28,799 nucleotides of DNA from Deltaproteobacteria bacterium (GCA_016219145.1 JACRCG010000258.1:1-28799); one strand, 5' to 3'. Shown: positions 7,369 to 15,763, counted from the first letter of the stretch. The notes: generated by a model from the letters alone, not told the origin. Made by a program: numbers and translations.

Positions 7369-10300
7369 ATGTCCGCAGTTGCCCCTGAACCCTACAAAAC
7401 AGAACACAAGGTCCGCTTTGTAACCGCCACCAGCCTATTCGACGGCCATGACGCCTCCACCAACATGATCCGTCGCCTCTTGCAGGCCTCCGGCGCCGAA
7501 GTCATTCATCTGGGCCACAACCGCTCGGTCGAAGAGATCGTTACAGCAGCGATTCAGGAAGATGCCCAAGGCATAGCCGTCAGCTGCTATCAGGGCGGCC
7601 ATATCGAATTTTTCAAGTATATCATCGATCTTCTGAAGGAGCGTGGAGAGGGGCATATCAAGGTTTTCGGCGGCGGTGGCGGGGTTATCGTGCCGGATGA
7701 AATTGCCGAGATCGAAGGATACGGAGTTCGCAAGATATTTTCCCCTGACGATGGCCGCCGCATGGGTCTGCAGGGGATGATCAACCTGATGCTGGAGGAG
7801 TGCGACTTTGCCGTCAAGCGGGATATCGTCGAGGAAACCTCCCGGCTGGCCCAGCAGGATGTCAGGGCGGTCAACACGCTGATCACGCTGGCCGAGCAGG
7901 CGGTCCACGATCACACCTCTGGTTACGGCGCCCTTCGGGAAAAAATCCAGGCCATGGTCCAGGATGTGCCGGTGGTCGGCATTACCGGAACCGGCGGCGC
8001 AGGCAAGAGCTCGATCACCGATGAGCTGGTACTCCGTTTCACCCGCGATTTCCCTGACAAAAGCGTCGCCATCCTGGCTGTTGACCCTTCGCGCCAGCGC
8101 ACCGGCGGAGCTCTGCTGGGCGATCGCATCCGGATGAATTCGATCAATTCCAACCGCATTTATATGCGTTCGCTGGCAACCCGTGAATCGCAGACCGAGC
8201 TTTCAGCCGCAATAAAAGATGCCATTGATGTTGTCCGGGCAGCCGGTTTCGACCTTGTATTTGTGGAGACCAGCGGCATCGGCCAGGGCAATGCCGGGGT
8301 AGTGGGCGTCTGTGACGTCTCGCTGTATGTCATGACCTGCGAATTCGGAGCGCCGACCCAGCTGGAAAAGATCGATATGCTGGATTTTGCCGACGTGGTG
8401 GCCATCAACAAGTTCGAACGCAAAGGCGCCGAGGATGCCCTCCGCAACGTCCGCAAGCAGTATCGCCGCAACCGCAACCTCTTTGAGGTGGCCGATGAGG
8501 AGCTGCCGGTCTTTGGAACTATCGCTTCTCAGTTCAATGATCCCGGCACCAACGTCCTTTACCTCGCGCTGCTGAATGCCATCAACAGCAAGAAGGGCAC
8601 AGCCTGGAATTCGTCTCTAAAGATTTCCGAAAAGGAAAGCCTGAAGAAATATATTATCCCTCCTGACCGCGTTCACTACCTGGGTGAGATTGTCCATGCC
8701 GTGCGCGGTTACCGCAAGCAGGTCAGGGAGCAGGCCGGAATCGCGCGGCGTCTGTTCCAGCTGAACGGCGCCAAAGAGGTACTCTGTGAGGCCGGTTCGC
8801 TGGAAGAGCTGGACAAACAGATTGCGCTGTTTGACGGAAAGCTGCATGAAGAGCCGAAGAAGATTCTCAAGGAGTGGCCGGAACTGAAGGCCTCCTACCG
8901 CCGCGACCAGCTGATCACCAAGGTCAGGGACAAGGAAATCAGGAGCGATCTCTACACCACGACCCTTTCCGGTACAAAAATTCCAAAAGTCTGTATTCCG
9001 GACTTTGCCGACTGGGGCGAAATCCTGCGCTGGAGCATGTTCGAGAACGCTCCCGGCTATTTTCCTTTCACCGCCGGGGTATTCCCCTTCAAGCGGGCCG
9101 AAGAGGATCCCAAGCGTCAGTTTGCCGGAGAAGGGACTCCCGAACGGACCAACCGCAGGTTCCACTATCTCTGCAAGGATGATGACGCCAAGCGTCTTTC
9201 AACCGCTTTTGACAGCGTGACCCTCTACGGCGAGGACCCGGACTATCCTCCCGATGTCTACGGCAAGGTCGGCGAAAGCGGTGTTTCGATCTGCACCGTC
9301 AACGACATGAAAAAGCTCTTTGCAGGCTTCGACCTCTGCGCGCCCAACACCAGCGTCTCCATCACCATCAACGGCCCGGCCCCGATGATGCTGGCCTTTT
9401 TCTTCAACGCAGCCATCGACCAGCAGGTTGATGTTTTCAGAGAGAAAAACGGTCGGGCTCCATCCGAGGCAGAGTACGAAGAAATCCGTTCCTGCACCGT
9501 GCAGACCGTGCGCGGAACGGTTCAGGCCGATATCCTCAAGGAAGACCAGGGACAAAATACCTGCATCTTCTCGACCGAATTCGCCCTTAAAATGATGGGC
9601 GATATCCAGCAGTACTTCATCGAAAGAAAGGTCCGCAACTACTATTCGGTCTCGATCAGCGGCTATCACATTGCCGAGGCGGGCGCCAACCCGATTTCGC
9701 AACTGGCCTTTACCCTCTCGAACGGCTTTACTTTTGTTGAATATTACCTCTCACGCGGCATGGATATCGATGACTTTGCCGCCAACCTCTCCTATTTCTT
9801 CTCCAACGGACTCGACCCGGAATATACCGTTATCGGCCGGGTGGCCCGCCGCATCTGGGCAGTTGCCATGCGCGAGAAATACGGTGCCAACGACCGCAGT
9901 CAGAAACTCAAGTACCACATCCAGACCTCCGGCCGTTCACTGCATGCCCAGGAGATGGATTTCAACGATATCCGCACTACCCTTCAGGCACTGATGGCCA
10001 TCTACGACAACTGCAACTCGCTGCATACCAACGCCTACAATGAAGCGGTCACTACTCCGACCGAGGAGTCGGTGCGGCGCGCCATGGCGATCCAGATGAT
10101 CATCACCAAGGAATTCGGTCTGGCAAAAAATGAGAATGCCATACAGGGTTCCTTCATCATCGAGGAGTTGACCGATCTGGTGGAAGAAGCGGTCATGGCC
10201 GAATTCGAGCGCATCGACCAGCGCGGCGGTGTTCTGGGCGCCATGGAGACCCAGTATCAGCGTTCCAAAATCCAGGATGAATCGATGCTTTATGAGCACA

Positions 10301-10617
10301 AGAAACATAACGGCGAACTGCCGATTGTCGGGGTCAACACCTTCCTGCACCCCCGCGCCGACGAAGAAGGATTCACTGTCCCGGGTGAACTGGCCCGGGC
10401 AACCAAAGAGGAAAAAGAGCAGCAGATCCAGAATCTGCGGGCCTTCCATGAGCTTAATAAGGACAAAGCCCCGGTGGCGCTGAAGCGTCTGCAGGAGACT
10501 GCCATCAGTGGCGGCAATATTTTTGCGGAGCTGATGGAAACGGTCAAGGTTGCGTCTTTAGGGCAGATATCACATGCCTTGTATGAGGTTGGCGGCAAAT
10601 ACCGAAGAAATATGTAA
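7369..10617 (+). CDS. icmF: Fused isobutyryl-CoA mutase IcmF
   Basis: This 1082-residue adenosylcobalamin enzyme interconverts isobutyryl-CoA and n-butyryl-CoA. Domain order is that of IcmF. A cobalamin-binding domain (about 10-145) carries D25-G-H27, the lower-ligand motif. A MeaB/ArgK-like G-protein chaperone (about 200-420) has P-loop GTGGAGKSS from about residue 206 and base-recognition NKFE. A TIM-barrel substrate domain fills the C-terminal 550 residues. F585 in RQFAGEG and Q729 in KEDQGQN replace the Tyr and Arg of methylmalonyl-CoA mutase and match the Phe/Gln pair known to select isobutyryl/butyryl-CoA. I chose ATG 7369 because TGGAGGA lies 4 bases before it; an ATG at 7354 has no such site. 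It sits just upstream of the beta-oxidation genes that consume butyryl-CoA. Confidence 0.96.
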   Translation: MSAVAPEPYKTEHKVRFVTATSLFDGHDASTNMIRRLLQASGAEVIHLGHNRSVEEIVTAAIQEDAQGIAVSCYQGGHIEFFKYIIDLLKERGEGHIKVFGGGGGVIVPDEIAEIEGYGVRKIFSPDDGRRMGLQGMINLMLEECDFAVKRDIVEETSRLAQQDVRAVNTLITLAEQAVHDHTSGYGALREKIQAMVQDVPVVGITGTGGAGKSSITDELVLRFTRDFPDKSVAILAVDPSRQRTGGALLGDRIRMNSINSNRIYMRSLATRESQTELSAAIKDAIDVVRAAGFDLVFVETSGIGQGNAGVVGVCDVSLYVMTCEFGAPTQLEKIDMLDFADVVAINKFERKGAEDALRNVRKQYRRNRNLFEVADEELPVFGTIASQFNDPGTNVLYLALLNAINSKKGTAWNSSLKISEKESLKKYIIPPDRVHYLGEIVHAVRGYRKQVREQAGIARRLFQLNGAKEVLCEAGSLEELDKQIALFDGKLHEEPKKILKEWPELKASYRRDQLITKVRDKEIRSDLYTTTLSGTKIPKVCIPDFADWGEILRWSMFENAPGYFPFTAGVFPFKRAEEDPKRQFAGEGTPERTNRRFHYLCKDDDAKRLSTAFDSVTLYGEDPDYPPDVYGKVGESGVSICTVNDMKKLFAGFDLCAPNTSVSITINGPAPMMLAFFFNAAIDQQVDVFREKNGRAPSEAEYEEIRSCTVQTVRGTVQADILKEDQGQNTCIFSTEFALKMMGDIQQYFIERKVRNYYSVSISGYHIAEAGANPISQLAFTLSNGFTFVEYYLSRGMDIDDFAANLSYFFSNGLDPEYTVIGRVARRIWAVAMREKYGANDRSQKLKYHIQTSGRSLHAQEMDFNDIRTTLQALMAIYDNCNSLHTNAYNEAVTTPTEESVRRAMAIQMIITKEFGLAKNENAIQGSFIIEELTDLVEEAVMAEFERIDQRGGVLGAMETQYQRSKIQDESMLYEHKKHNGELPIVGVNTFLHPRADEEGFTVPGELARATKEEKEQQIQNLRAFHELNKDKAPVALKRLQETAISGGNIFAELMETVKVASLGQISHALYEVGGKYRRNM

Positions 10618-10644
10618 TCAGACTGATCGGTCAGATCCGTCTGA
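10618..10644. repeat. Small hairpin with direct repeat after icmF
   Basis: TCAGAC at 10618-10623 pairs with GTCTGA at 10639-10644, and inner GATC copies extend the stem to about ten pairs around a five-base loop. CTGATCGGTC also occurs twice (10622-10631 and 10641-10650). There is no T-run after it, so it is not a classical terminator and may be an mRNA-stabilising or processing hairpin. Confidence 0.5.
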
Positions 10645-10674
10645 TCGGTCGGAGAAAGTCACAAGGGGCATCAA

Positions 10675-11202
10675 ATGGACATCTTTCAGGTAATCAGAGA
10701 CCGTCGCAGCATCCGCAAATACAAGGACACACCGGTTGAACGAGAGAAAATCGAGCAGATCCTGGATGCCGCCCGCCTGGCGCCATCATGGAAGAACCTG
10801 CAGTGCTGGCGTTTTCTGGTGCTCACTGATCCGGCGAAGAAAGAGGCCATGCTGTCAGCCTTTGCAGATGACAATCCCGGAAAGAAAGCCTTTCTCCAGG
10901 CTCCGGCGGCGATTGTGGTCTGCGCTGATCCGGCTGATTCGGATTTAAGCCACGGTATCGAATACTACGTGGCCGATACCGCCATAGCTTTTGAACATGT
11001 CTGCCTGGCCGCCCATGCCCTGGGACTTGGCACTTGCTGGATGGGGCTGTTTGACGAGACGGAGATGAAAGCCAAACTGGGTATTCCGGACAACATGCGG
11101 GTGGTAGGGATTACACCGCTTGGATACCCGGATCAGGAGCCGAAACCGCGCCCCAGAAAAGAGTTGTCGGAAATCGCTTTTTTTGATGAATGGCCATTGT
11201 AA
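10675..11202 (+). CDS. Nitroreductase-family flavoprotein
   Basis: This 175-residue FMN enzyme belongs to the nitroreductase superfamily. The N-terminus IRDRRSIRKYKDTPVE is the phosphate-binding RRSxRxY motif. RLAPSWKNLQCWRFLVL (about 34-50) is the APSxxNxQPW-type FMN segment. ALGLGTCWMGLF (about 119-130) and GITPLGYPDQEPKPRPRK near the end complete the fold. Members reduce nitro groups, quinones or enones with NAD(P)H; the physiological substrate cannot be told here. AAGGGG eight bases before the ATG supports the start. It lies 57 bp after icmF on the same strand and is probably in the same transcript, though no role in butyrate oxidation is obvious. Confidence 0.88.
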   Translation: MDIFQVIRDRRSIRKYKDTPVEREKIEQILDAARLAPSWKNLQCWRFLVLTDPAKKEAMLSAFADDNPGKKAFLQAPAAIVVCADPADSDLSHGIEYYVADTAIAFEHVCLAAHALGLGTCWMGLFDETEMKAKLGIPDNMRVVGITPLGYPDQEPKPRPRKELSEIAFFDEWPL

Positions 11203-11220
11203 AGCTATAAAAGCATTTGA

Positions 11221-11356
11221 AACACTGAGCAACAGAGCAACGGAGTAAGACCAAAGAATAATTTGTAAAAAAACCCGATTCAAGATTCATCGCAGTGGTT
11301 CTGGATACTTTGTCTGCAAAGAACTGGTTTCCTCTGTTGCTCCGTTGCTCTGTGTT
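11221..11356. repeat. Inverted repeat A (units AGCAACAG/AGCAACGG)
   Basis: The arms are 11221-11245 and 11331-11356. The left arm reads AACACTGAGCAACAG then AGCAACGGAG. The reverse complement of the right arm reads AACACAGAGCAACGG then AGCAACAGAG, so the two arms can pair nearly throughout. Each arm is itself built of 8-base units. The element fills the gap between the nitroreductase stop (18 bp before) and the peptidase ribosome site (about 20 bp after). Confidence 0.8.
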
Positions 11357-11386
11357 ATTAAAATCTTATGGGTTCAGGAGACAGAT

Positions 11387-12553
11387 ATGATTTCACTTGC
11401 CGAATCACGCCAGCGCACAACCGCCATTCAGAAACTCCTCAACGAAAAAGGGCTTGACGGCGCGCTCTTCATATTCCCGATCGATGTTTATTACTATACC
11501 GGAACACGCCAGAATTCGGCCTTGTGGATACCTGTTGAGGGAGAACCGATGCTGCTGGTGCGCAAGAGCTATTCGCGGGCCAAGGAAGAGAGCCCGCTTG
11601 CTGACATCAGGCCCTTTCCCTCCAGCAAGGAGTTTCCGGCACTGTTCGGCGAGCATCTGAAAAAGATCGGCTTCACCTTTGATGTCGCCCCGGTGCAACA
11701 GCTGAACTTTTACTCCAAGATGCTTCCGGGCCGCGAATTTATCGATATTTCCGGCCTGCACCGCGAATTGAAGTCGGTCAAATCCTCCTTTGAGCTGGAG
11801 CAGTTGCGCCTGACCGGAGCCGCCAGTTGTTCGGTATTTGCCGCTATCCCTGAATTCCTGAAACGCGGGATGCGCGAGATCGACATTGCCGCAGAGTTGG
11901 AATGCCGCCTGCGCAAGGCCGGTAGCGAAGGTTACGTCCGGATGCGCGCATACAACCAGGAGCTGTTCATGGGACTGGCCGTTTCGGCCGGCGCCGCCAG
12001 TTTCGGTTTTTTTGACGGCGCCGTCACCGGCCGGGGGCTTTCCTGCGCGTCTCCGCACGGCGCATCAAGTGAGCTTCTCCGTGAAAACGAGCCGATCATC
12101 CTGGATTACTCGTTCGTTCGTAACGGTTACATTACCGATATGACCCGCGTCTTCGTGTTCGGGACGCTTGATCCGGAATTGCAGCGCGCTTTTGATCTCT
12201 CGCTCGAAATACAGGGGGCAATTCAAAAGGCCTTGAAACCCGGCGCTATCTGCGAAGAGCTGTTTTTCATGGCGGCCGGCATGGCGGAGGCGGCCGGTTT
12301 TGGCAAGAACTTCATGGGTATGCCGGGAGAACAGGCCAGATTTGTCGGGCACGGTGTCGGCCTGGAGCTGGACGAACTGCCGGTTCTGGCACAGGGCTTC
12401 AAAGCGCCGCTGCAAGCCGGCCAGACCATAGCCATTGAACCGAAGTTTGTTATTCCCGGCAAGGGCGCCATAGGAATTGAAAACACGTTCGCCGTAACTG
12501 CCGAAGGCGGGGAAAAGATTACCGATATGCCGGATGAGATCATATTTCTGTAA
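11387..12553 (+). CDS. M24-family aminopeptidase P / Xaa-Pro dipeptidase
   Basis: This 388-residue protein has an N-terminal creatinase/prolidase domain (about 1-130) and a pita-bread catalytic domain. The five dinuclear-metal ligands are all visible: D240 (ILDYS), D251 (ITDMTR), H322 (VGHGVGLELDE), E351 (AIEPKF) and E365 (GIENTF). It should cleave X-Pro peptides in the cytoplasm. ATG 11387 is preceded by CAGGAG at a proper distance; an in-frame ATG 14 codons upstream would place coding sequence in repeat A and lacks a site. It sits between two repeat elements inside the catabolic block, where a peptidase is not expected. It could supply amino acids such as valine from peptides, which is inference. 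Confidence 0.9.
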   Translation: MISLAESRQRTTAIQKLLNEKGLDGALFIFPIDVYYYTGTRQNSALWIPVEGEPMLLVRKSYSRAKEESPLADIRPFPSSKEFPALFGEHLKKIGFTFDVAPVQQLNFYSKMLPGREFIDISGLHRELKSVKSSFELEQLRLTGAASCSVFAAIPEFLKRGMREIDIAAELECRLRKAGSEGYVRMRAYNQELFMGLAVSAGAASFGFFDGAVTGRGLSCASPHGASSELLRENEPIILDYSFVRNGYITDMTRVFVFGTLDPELQRAFDLSLEIQGAIQKALKPGAICEELFFMAAGMAEAAGFGKNFMGMPGEQARFVGHGVGLELDELPVLAQGFKAPLQAGQTIAIEPKFVIPGKGAIGIENTFAVTAEGGEKITDMPDEIIFL

Positions 12554-12580
12554 ATAGAGCCTCTTGTGATAATCCAAACA

Positions 12581-12691
12581 ATCCCCTCCCCCCCTGCGGG
12601 GGAGGGTTAGGGTGGGGGGGAAGTTGTTACGAAGACGCGAAGTTGCTGCTTCACCCACCCCCTAACCCCCTCCCGTCAAGGGCGGGGGGAT
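12581..12691. repeat. Inverted repeat F1, C-rich/G-rich arms upstream of thiolase
   Basis: Two 43-bp arms (12581-12623 and 12649-12691) pair along almost their full length. Each arm can also fold alone, as in CCCCTGCGGGGG on the left and CCCGTCAAGGGCGGG on the right. The shared core is GGGTTAGGG with its complement CCCTAACCC. A second copy of this type lies at 13921-14004, so the thiolase gene is bracketed by them. The outer sequences GAGCCTCTTG (from 12557) and CAAGGGCCTC (12710-12719) extend the symmetry. Confidence 0.82.
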
Positions 12692-12738
12692 CAGTTTTAA
12701 CGCTTTTGCAAGGGCCTCAATAAAGAGGAGGTTAGAGC

Positions 12739-13917
12739 ATGAATGATGCAGTATATGTAATTGAAGGTAAAAGGACGCCGTTTGGTTCGTTTGGCGGTTC
12801 ATTGTCCGATGTCGATTCAACGGTTCTTGGAACCACGGCCATCAAGGGTCTGCTTGCCGCCGCCGCTCTCGACCCGGCTGCGGTTGATGAGGTGATCGTC
12901 GGACAGGTGCTGTCAGGCGGGGTCGGACAGGCTCCTGCCCGTCAGGCCATGCGCGGTGCCGGCATTCCGGATTCAACCCCGGCCATGACCATCAACAAGG
13001 TCTGCGGCAGCGGGCTTAAAGCTGTCATGCTGGGCGCAAACTCAATCCGTCTTGGGGAAGCCGGTATTGTGGTAGCTGGTGGCATGGAGAATATGTCGAT
13101 GGCCCCCTATTTCCTTAAAAAGGCCCGCAACGGCTATCGTATGGGCAATGGTGAAATTATCGACCTGATGGTCTATGACGGCTTGACTGACCCTTACACC
13201 GGCGTTCATATGGGTATGATCGGCGAAGCCAGTGTCGAGCGCAACGGCCTCTCCCGCGCTGAACAGGATGAACTGGCCCTGCGTTCCTACAGACTGGCAC
13301 AGGCGGCGGTTAAAGATGGCATCTTCAAGGATGAGATCACCCCGGTTGTCAAAACCGTACGCGGCGCAGAGACGTTAGTCGCCGATGACGAAGAGCCTTT
13401 CAAGGTTGATTTCGACAAGGTAACCAAGTTGAAACCGGCCTTCAAAAAGGACGGCACCATCACTGCCGGCAACGCCTCAACCATCAATGACGGCGCCGCC
13501 ATGCTGCTCCTGGCCGGAGCCGATGCCGTCAAAAAACACAACCTGACCCCCAAAGCCCGCATAGTAGCTTCTGCCACCAGCAGCCTGCATCCGGACTATT
13601 TCCCCGATGCACCGGTTTCGGCCATCCAGGCCGCCTGCGACAAGGCTGGCCTTAAAGTCGGGGATATCGATCTGTTCGAGATCAATGAGGCCTTTGCCTC
13701 GGTTACACTGACCGCAATCAAGTGTCTGAAACTTGATCCGGACAAGGTCAATGTCAACGGCGGCGCCTGCGCCATCGGCCACCCGATCGGGGCCAGCGGC
13801 GCCAGGCTGGCAATAACGGTTATCCGCGAACTCCACAAACGTAATCTGCGCTATGGTCTGGCCACGCTCTGTATAGGCGGCGGTGAGGCTGTAGCCGTGA
13901 TTTTCGAGCGAGTGTAA
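12739..13917 (+). CDS. thlA: Acetyl-CoA C-acetyltransferase (thiolase)
   Basis: This 392-residue biosynthetic/degradative thiolase cleaves acetoacetyl-CoA with CoA to two acetyl-CoA, the last step of butyrate oxidation. The acyl-accepting C89 lies in NKVCGSGLKAV. H348 is in GHPIGASGAR and C378 in LCIGGGEAVAV, all three at the canonical positions. Length is typical for AtoB/ThlA tetramers. AGGAGG ten bases before the ATG supports the start. It is bracketed by two related C/G-rich inverted repeats and is followed by the 3-hydroxybutyryl-CoA dehydrogenase gene. The gene symbol is by family; specificity for C4 is suggested by the neighbours. Confidence 0.95.
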   Translation: MNDAVYVIEGKRTPFGSFGGSLSDVDSTVLGTTAIKGLLAAAALDPAAVDEVIVGQVLSGGVGQAPARQAMRGAGIPDSTPAMTINKVCGSGLKAVMLGANSIRLGEAGIVVAGGMENMSMAPYFLKKARNGYRMGNGEIIDLMVYDGLTDPYTGVHMGMIGEASVERNGLSRAEQDELALRSYRLAQAAVKDGIFKDEITPVVKTVRGAETLVADDEEPFKVDFDKVTKLKPAFKKDGTITAGNASTINDGAAMLLLAGADAVKKHNLTPKARIVASATSSLHPDYFPDAPVSAIQAACDKAGLKVGDIDLFEINEAFASVTLTAIKCLKLDPDKVNVNGGACAIGHPIGASGARLAITVIRELHKRNLRYGLATLCIGGGEAVAVIFERV

Positions 13918-13920
13918 GAG

Positions 13921-14004
13921 CCCTCACCCCAACCCTCTCCCACAAGGGGAGAGGGAGTTTTTACCTCCTCCCTTTATGGGAGGGGGCAATGGGGAGGGAG
14001 AGGA
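13921..14004. repeat. Inverted repeat F2, second C/G-rich element
   Basis: The left half (CCCTCACCCCAACCC, then the hairpin CCCTCTCC-CACAA-GGGGAGAGGG) can pair with the right half (CTCCTCCC, TTTATGGGAGGGGGC, AATGGGGAGGG). The left hairpin is followed by AGTTTTTA at 13956-13963, so it resembles a weak intrinsic terminator or attenuator. It starts 3 bp after the thiolase stop and ends 17 bp before the ribosome site of the next gene. Architecture matches element F1. Confidence 0.75.
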
Positions 14005-14030
14005 GTTATATTTCAAATTTGGAGGTTACA

Positions 14031-14876
14031 ATGATCAAAACAATCGGAGTTCTTGGCGCTGGTCAGATGGGTAACGGCATTGCCCATGTCTTTGCGCAGT
14101 GCGGGTATCAGGTGGTGCTTTTCGACATTGCGGCTCCGCAATTGGAAAAAGCATTGAAAACAATCGGCCAGAACCTGGACCGGCAAGCCAAGAAAGGCGC
14201 TATTCCGGAAGCACTTGTAGGCGAGACGCTGGGGCGCATCAAGATCACTCAGGAGATGACCGACCTGGCGGATGTCGATTTTGCCATTGAGGCGGTCACT
14301 GAAAACGAGGCGCTGAAGCTTGAAATATTCAGGAAACTTGACGGGATTGTCAGAGATGGCGCCTTCTTGGCCTCAAACACATCTTCTATCCCGATCACCA
14401 AAATCGCTTCGGTCACCAAGCGGCCCGACAAGGTAATCGGCATGCACTTCATGAACCCGGTGCCGGTCATGAAACTGGTCGAGGTAATCAGAGGCCACGC
14501 CACCAGTGACGAAACCTTTGCCTGCACCTCTGAGCTTGTTGCGAAACTCGGGAAAGAGATGGCGGTATCTCAGGACTACCCCGGTTTTATAGTCAATCGT
14601 ATCCTTATTCCGATGATTAACGAAGCGGTTTTTGCCCTGTACGAGGGAATTGCTTCCGTCGAAGACATCGACAAAGGTATGAAGCTCGGCACCAACCAGC
14701 CGATGGGACCGTTGACCCTGGCGGACTTTATCGGCCTGGACACCGTGCTGGCGATCGCCAACGTCCTCTATGACGGATTTAAAGACCCGAAATATCGTCC
14801 CTGCCCGCTACTAGTAAAAATGGTGAATGCCGGGTATATGGGGCGTAAATCGGGGAGAGGTTTCTATACGTATTGA
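14031..14876 (+). CDS. hbd: 3-hydroxybutyryl-CoA dehydrogenase
   Basis: This 281-residue NAD(P)-dependent enzyme oxidises (S)-3-hydroxybutyryl-CoA to acetoacetyl-CoA. The N-terminal Rossmann motif is GVLGAGQMGNG (G9, G11, G14), followed by the acidic residue of FDI. The catalytic H139 is in GMHFMNPVPVMKLVE, and DYPGFIVNRILIPMINEA begins the C-terminal helical domain. Length equals the bacterial single-domain Hbd proteins. ATG 14031 has GGAGG five bases upstream; the frame is open upstream into repeat F2 but has no better start. It lies between thiolase and crotonase, in pathway order. Confidence 0.95.
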   Translation: MIKTIGVLGAGQMGNGIAHVFAQCGYQVVLFDIAAPQLEKALKTIGQNLDRQAKKGAIPEALVGETLGRIKITQEMTDLADVDFAIEAVTENEALKLEIFRKLDGIVRDGAFLASNTSSIPITKIASVTKRPDKVIGMHFMNPVPVMKLVEVIRGHATSDETFACTSELVAKLGKEMAVSQDYPGFIVNRILIPMINEAVFALYEGIASVEDIDKGMKLGTNQPMGPLTLADFIGLDTVLAIANVLYDGFKDPKYRPCPLLVKMVNAGYMGRKSGRGFYTY

Positions 14877-14879
14877 AAT

Positions 14880-14953
14880 TGTAGGGACGGCTCTTGCGGC
14901 CGCCCTGTTTGATCGCCATTAAAGGTGGGCAACCCCAAGGGATTGCCCCTACA
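14880..14953. repeat. Inverted repeat G (TGTAGGG...CCCTACA)
   Basis: TGTAGGG at 14880-14886 pairs with CCCTACA at 14947-14953. Inside, each arm is itself a near-hairpin: GGACGGCTCTTGCGGCCGCCC on the left half, and GGGCAACCCC-AAGG-GATTGCCCC on the right half. It begins 3 bp after the hbd stop. Its last bases abut the GGAG ribosome site of the crotonase gene, so pairing could hide or expose that site. Confidence 0.75.
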
Positions 14954-14966
14954 GGAGATAAACTTC

Positions 14967-15749
14967 ATGGATTTCAAATATATTCAGCTCGAAACCTCGG
15001 AAGGCGTTACCACCCTAACCATCAACCGCCGCGAAACGATGAATTCTCTCAACAGCGCCGTTCTGGCCGAACTGGAATGCGCCCTTTATGAGCTCGATCT
15101 GGACGATTCCGTCAAGGCGATTATCATTACCGGTGCCGGGGAAAAGGCGTTCGTGGCCGGTGCCGACATCAAGGAAATGTCCGAAATGTCGTCTTTTGAA
15201 GGGCACAGCTTTGGCCGCACCGGCCAACGGGTAATGCTCTTTATCGAAAAGATGAAAAAACCGGTCATTGCCGCAGTGAACGGCTTTGCTCTGGGTGGCG
15301 GGCTTGAACTGGCCCTGGCCTGTGACTTTATCTACGCCTCGGAAAAAGCAAAACTGGGATTCCCTGAAGTTGGGCTCGGTATCATGCCGGGCTTTGGCGG
15401 CACCCAGAATCTGGCACGACTGATCGGTCCGAACAAAGCCAACGAGTTGATTTTTACCGGCAGGATCATCAACGCCCAGAAGGCACTGGCCTGGGGCATC
15501 GTCAATGAGGTCTTCTCTCCCGAAGAGCTGATGGCAAAAACCCTGGAAACTGCCCGGGAGATTGCCGGCAAGGGCACGTTGGGTGTGAGATACAGCAAGG
15601 ACTGTATCGCCAACGGACTGAACATGACCAAAGAGGACGGCTTCCGCTATGAAGCAGCCGTTTTCGGTGTGCTGTTCTCAACAGAGGACCAGCGCGAGGG
15701 AATGGGCGCATTTCTGGAAAAACGCAAAGCTGAATTCAAAGGAAAGTAA
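14967..15749 (+). CDS. crt: Crotonase (enoyl-CoA hydratase)
   Basis: This 260-residue enoyl-CoA hydratase adds water to crotonyl-CoA to give 3-hydroxybutyryl-CoA. Both catalytic glutamates are present at the canonical numbers: E114 in GGGLELALACD and E134 in FPEVGLGIMPGFGGTQ. The oxyanion-hole stretch AFVAGADIKEM (about 65-75) is intact. ATG 14967 is chosen for AGGAG nine bases upstream; an upstream in-frame ATG at 14925 lies inside repeat G. The C-terminal trimerisation helices are complete, so the protein is full length. Confidence 0.95.
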   Translation: MDFKYIQLETSEGVTTLTINRRETMNSLNSAVLAELECALYELDLDDSVKAIIITGAGEKAFVAGADIKEMSEMSSFEGHSFGRTGQRVMLFIEKMKKPVIAAVNGFALGGGLELALACDFIYASEKAKLGFPEVGLGIMPGFGGTQNLARLIGPNKANELIFTGRIINAQKALAWGIVNEVFSPEELMAKTLETAREIAGKGTLGVRYSKDCIANGLNMTKEDGFRYEAAVFGVLFSTEDQREGMGAFLEKRKAEFKGK

Positions 15750-15763
15750 ATCAAAGCTATAGC

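Noticed and set aside
11221..11356. Tandem units of element A (and C, D, E) as a CRISPR array
   Set aside because: The units are 7-9 bases without unique spacers and are arranged as complementary arms; no cas gene is present.
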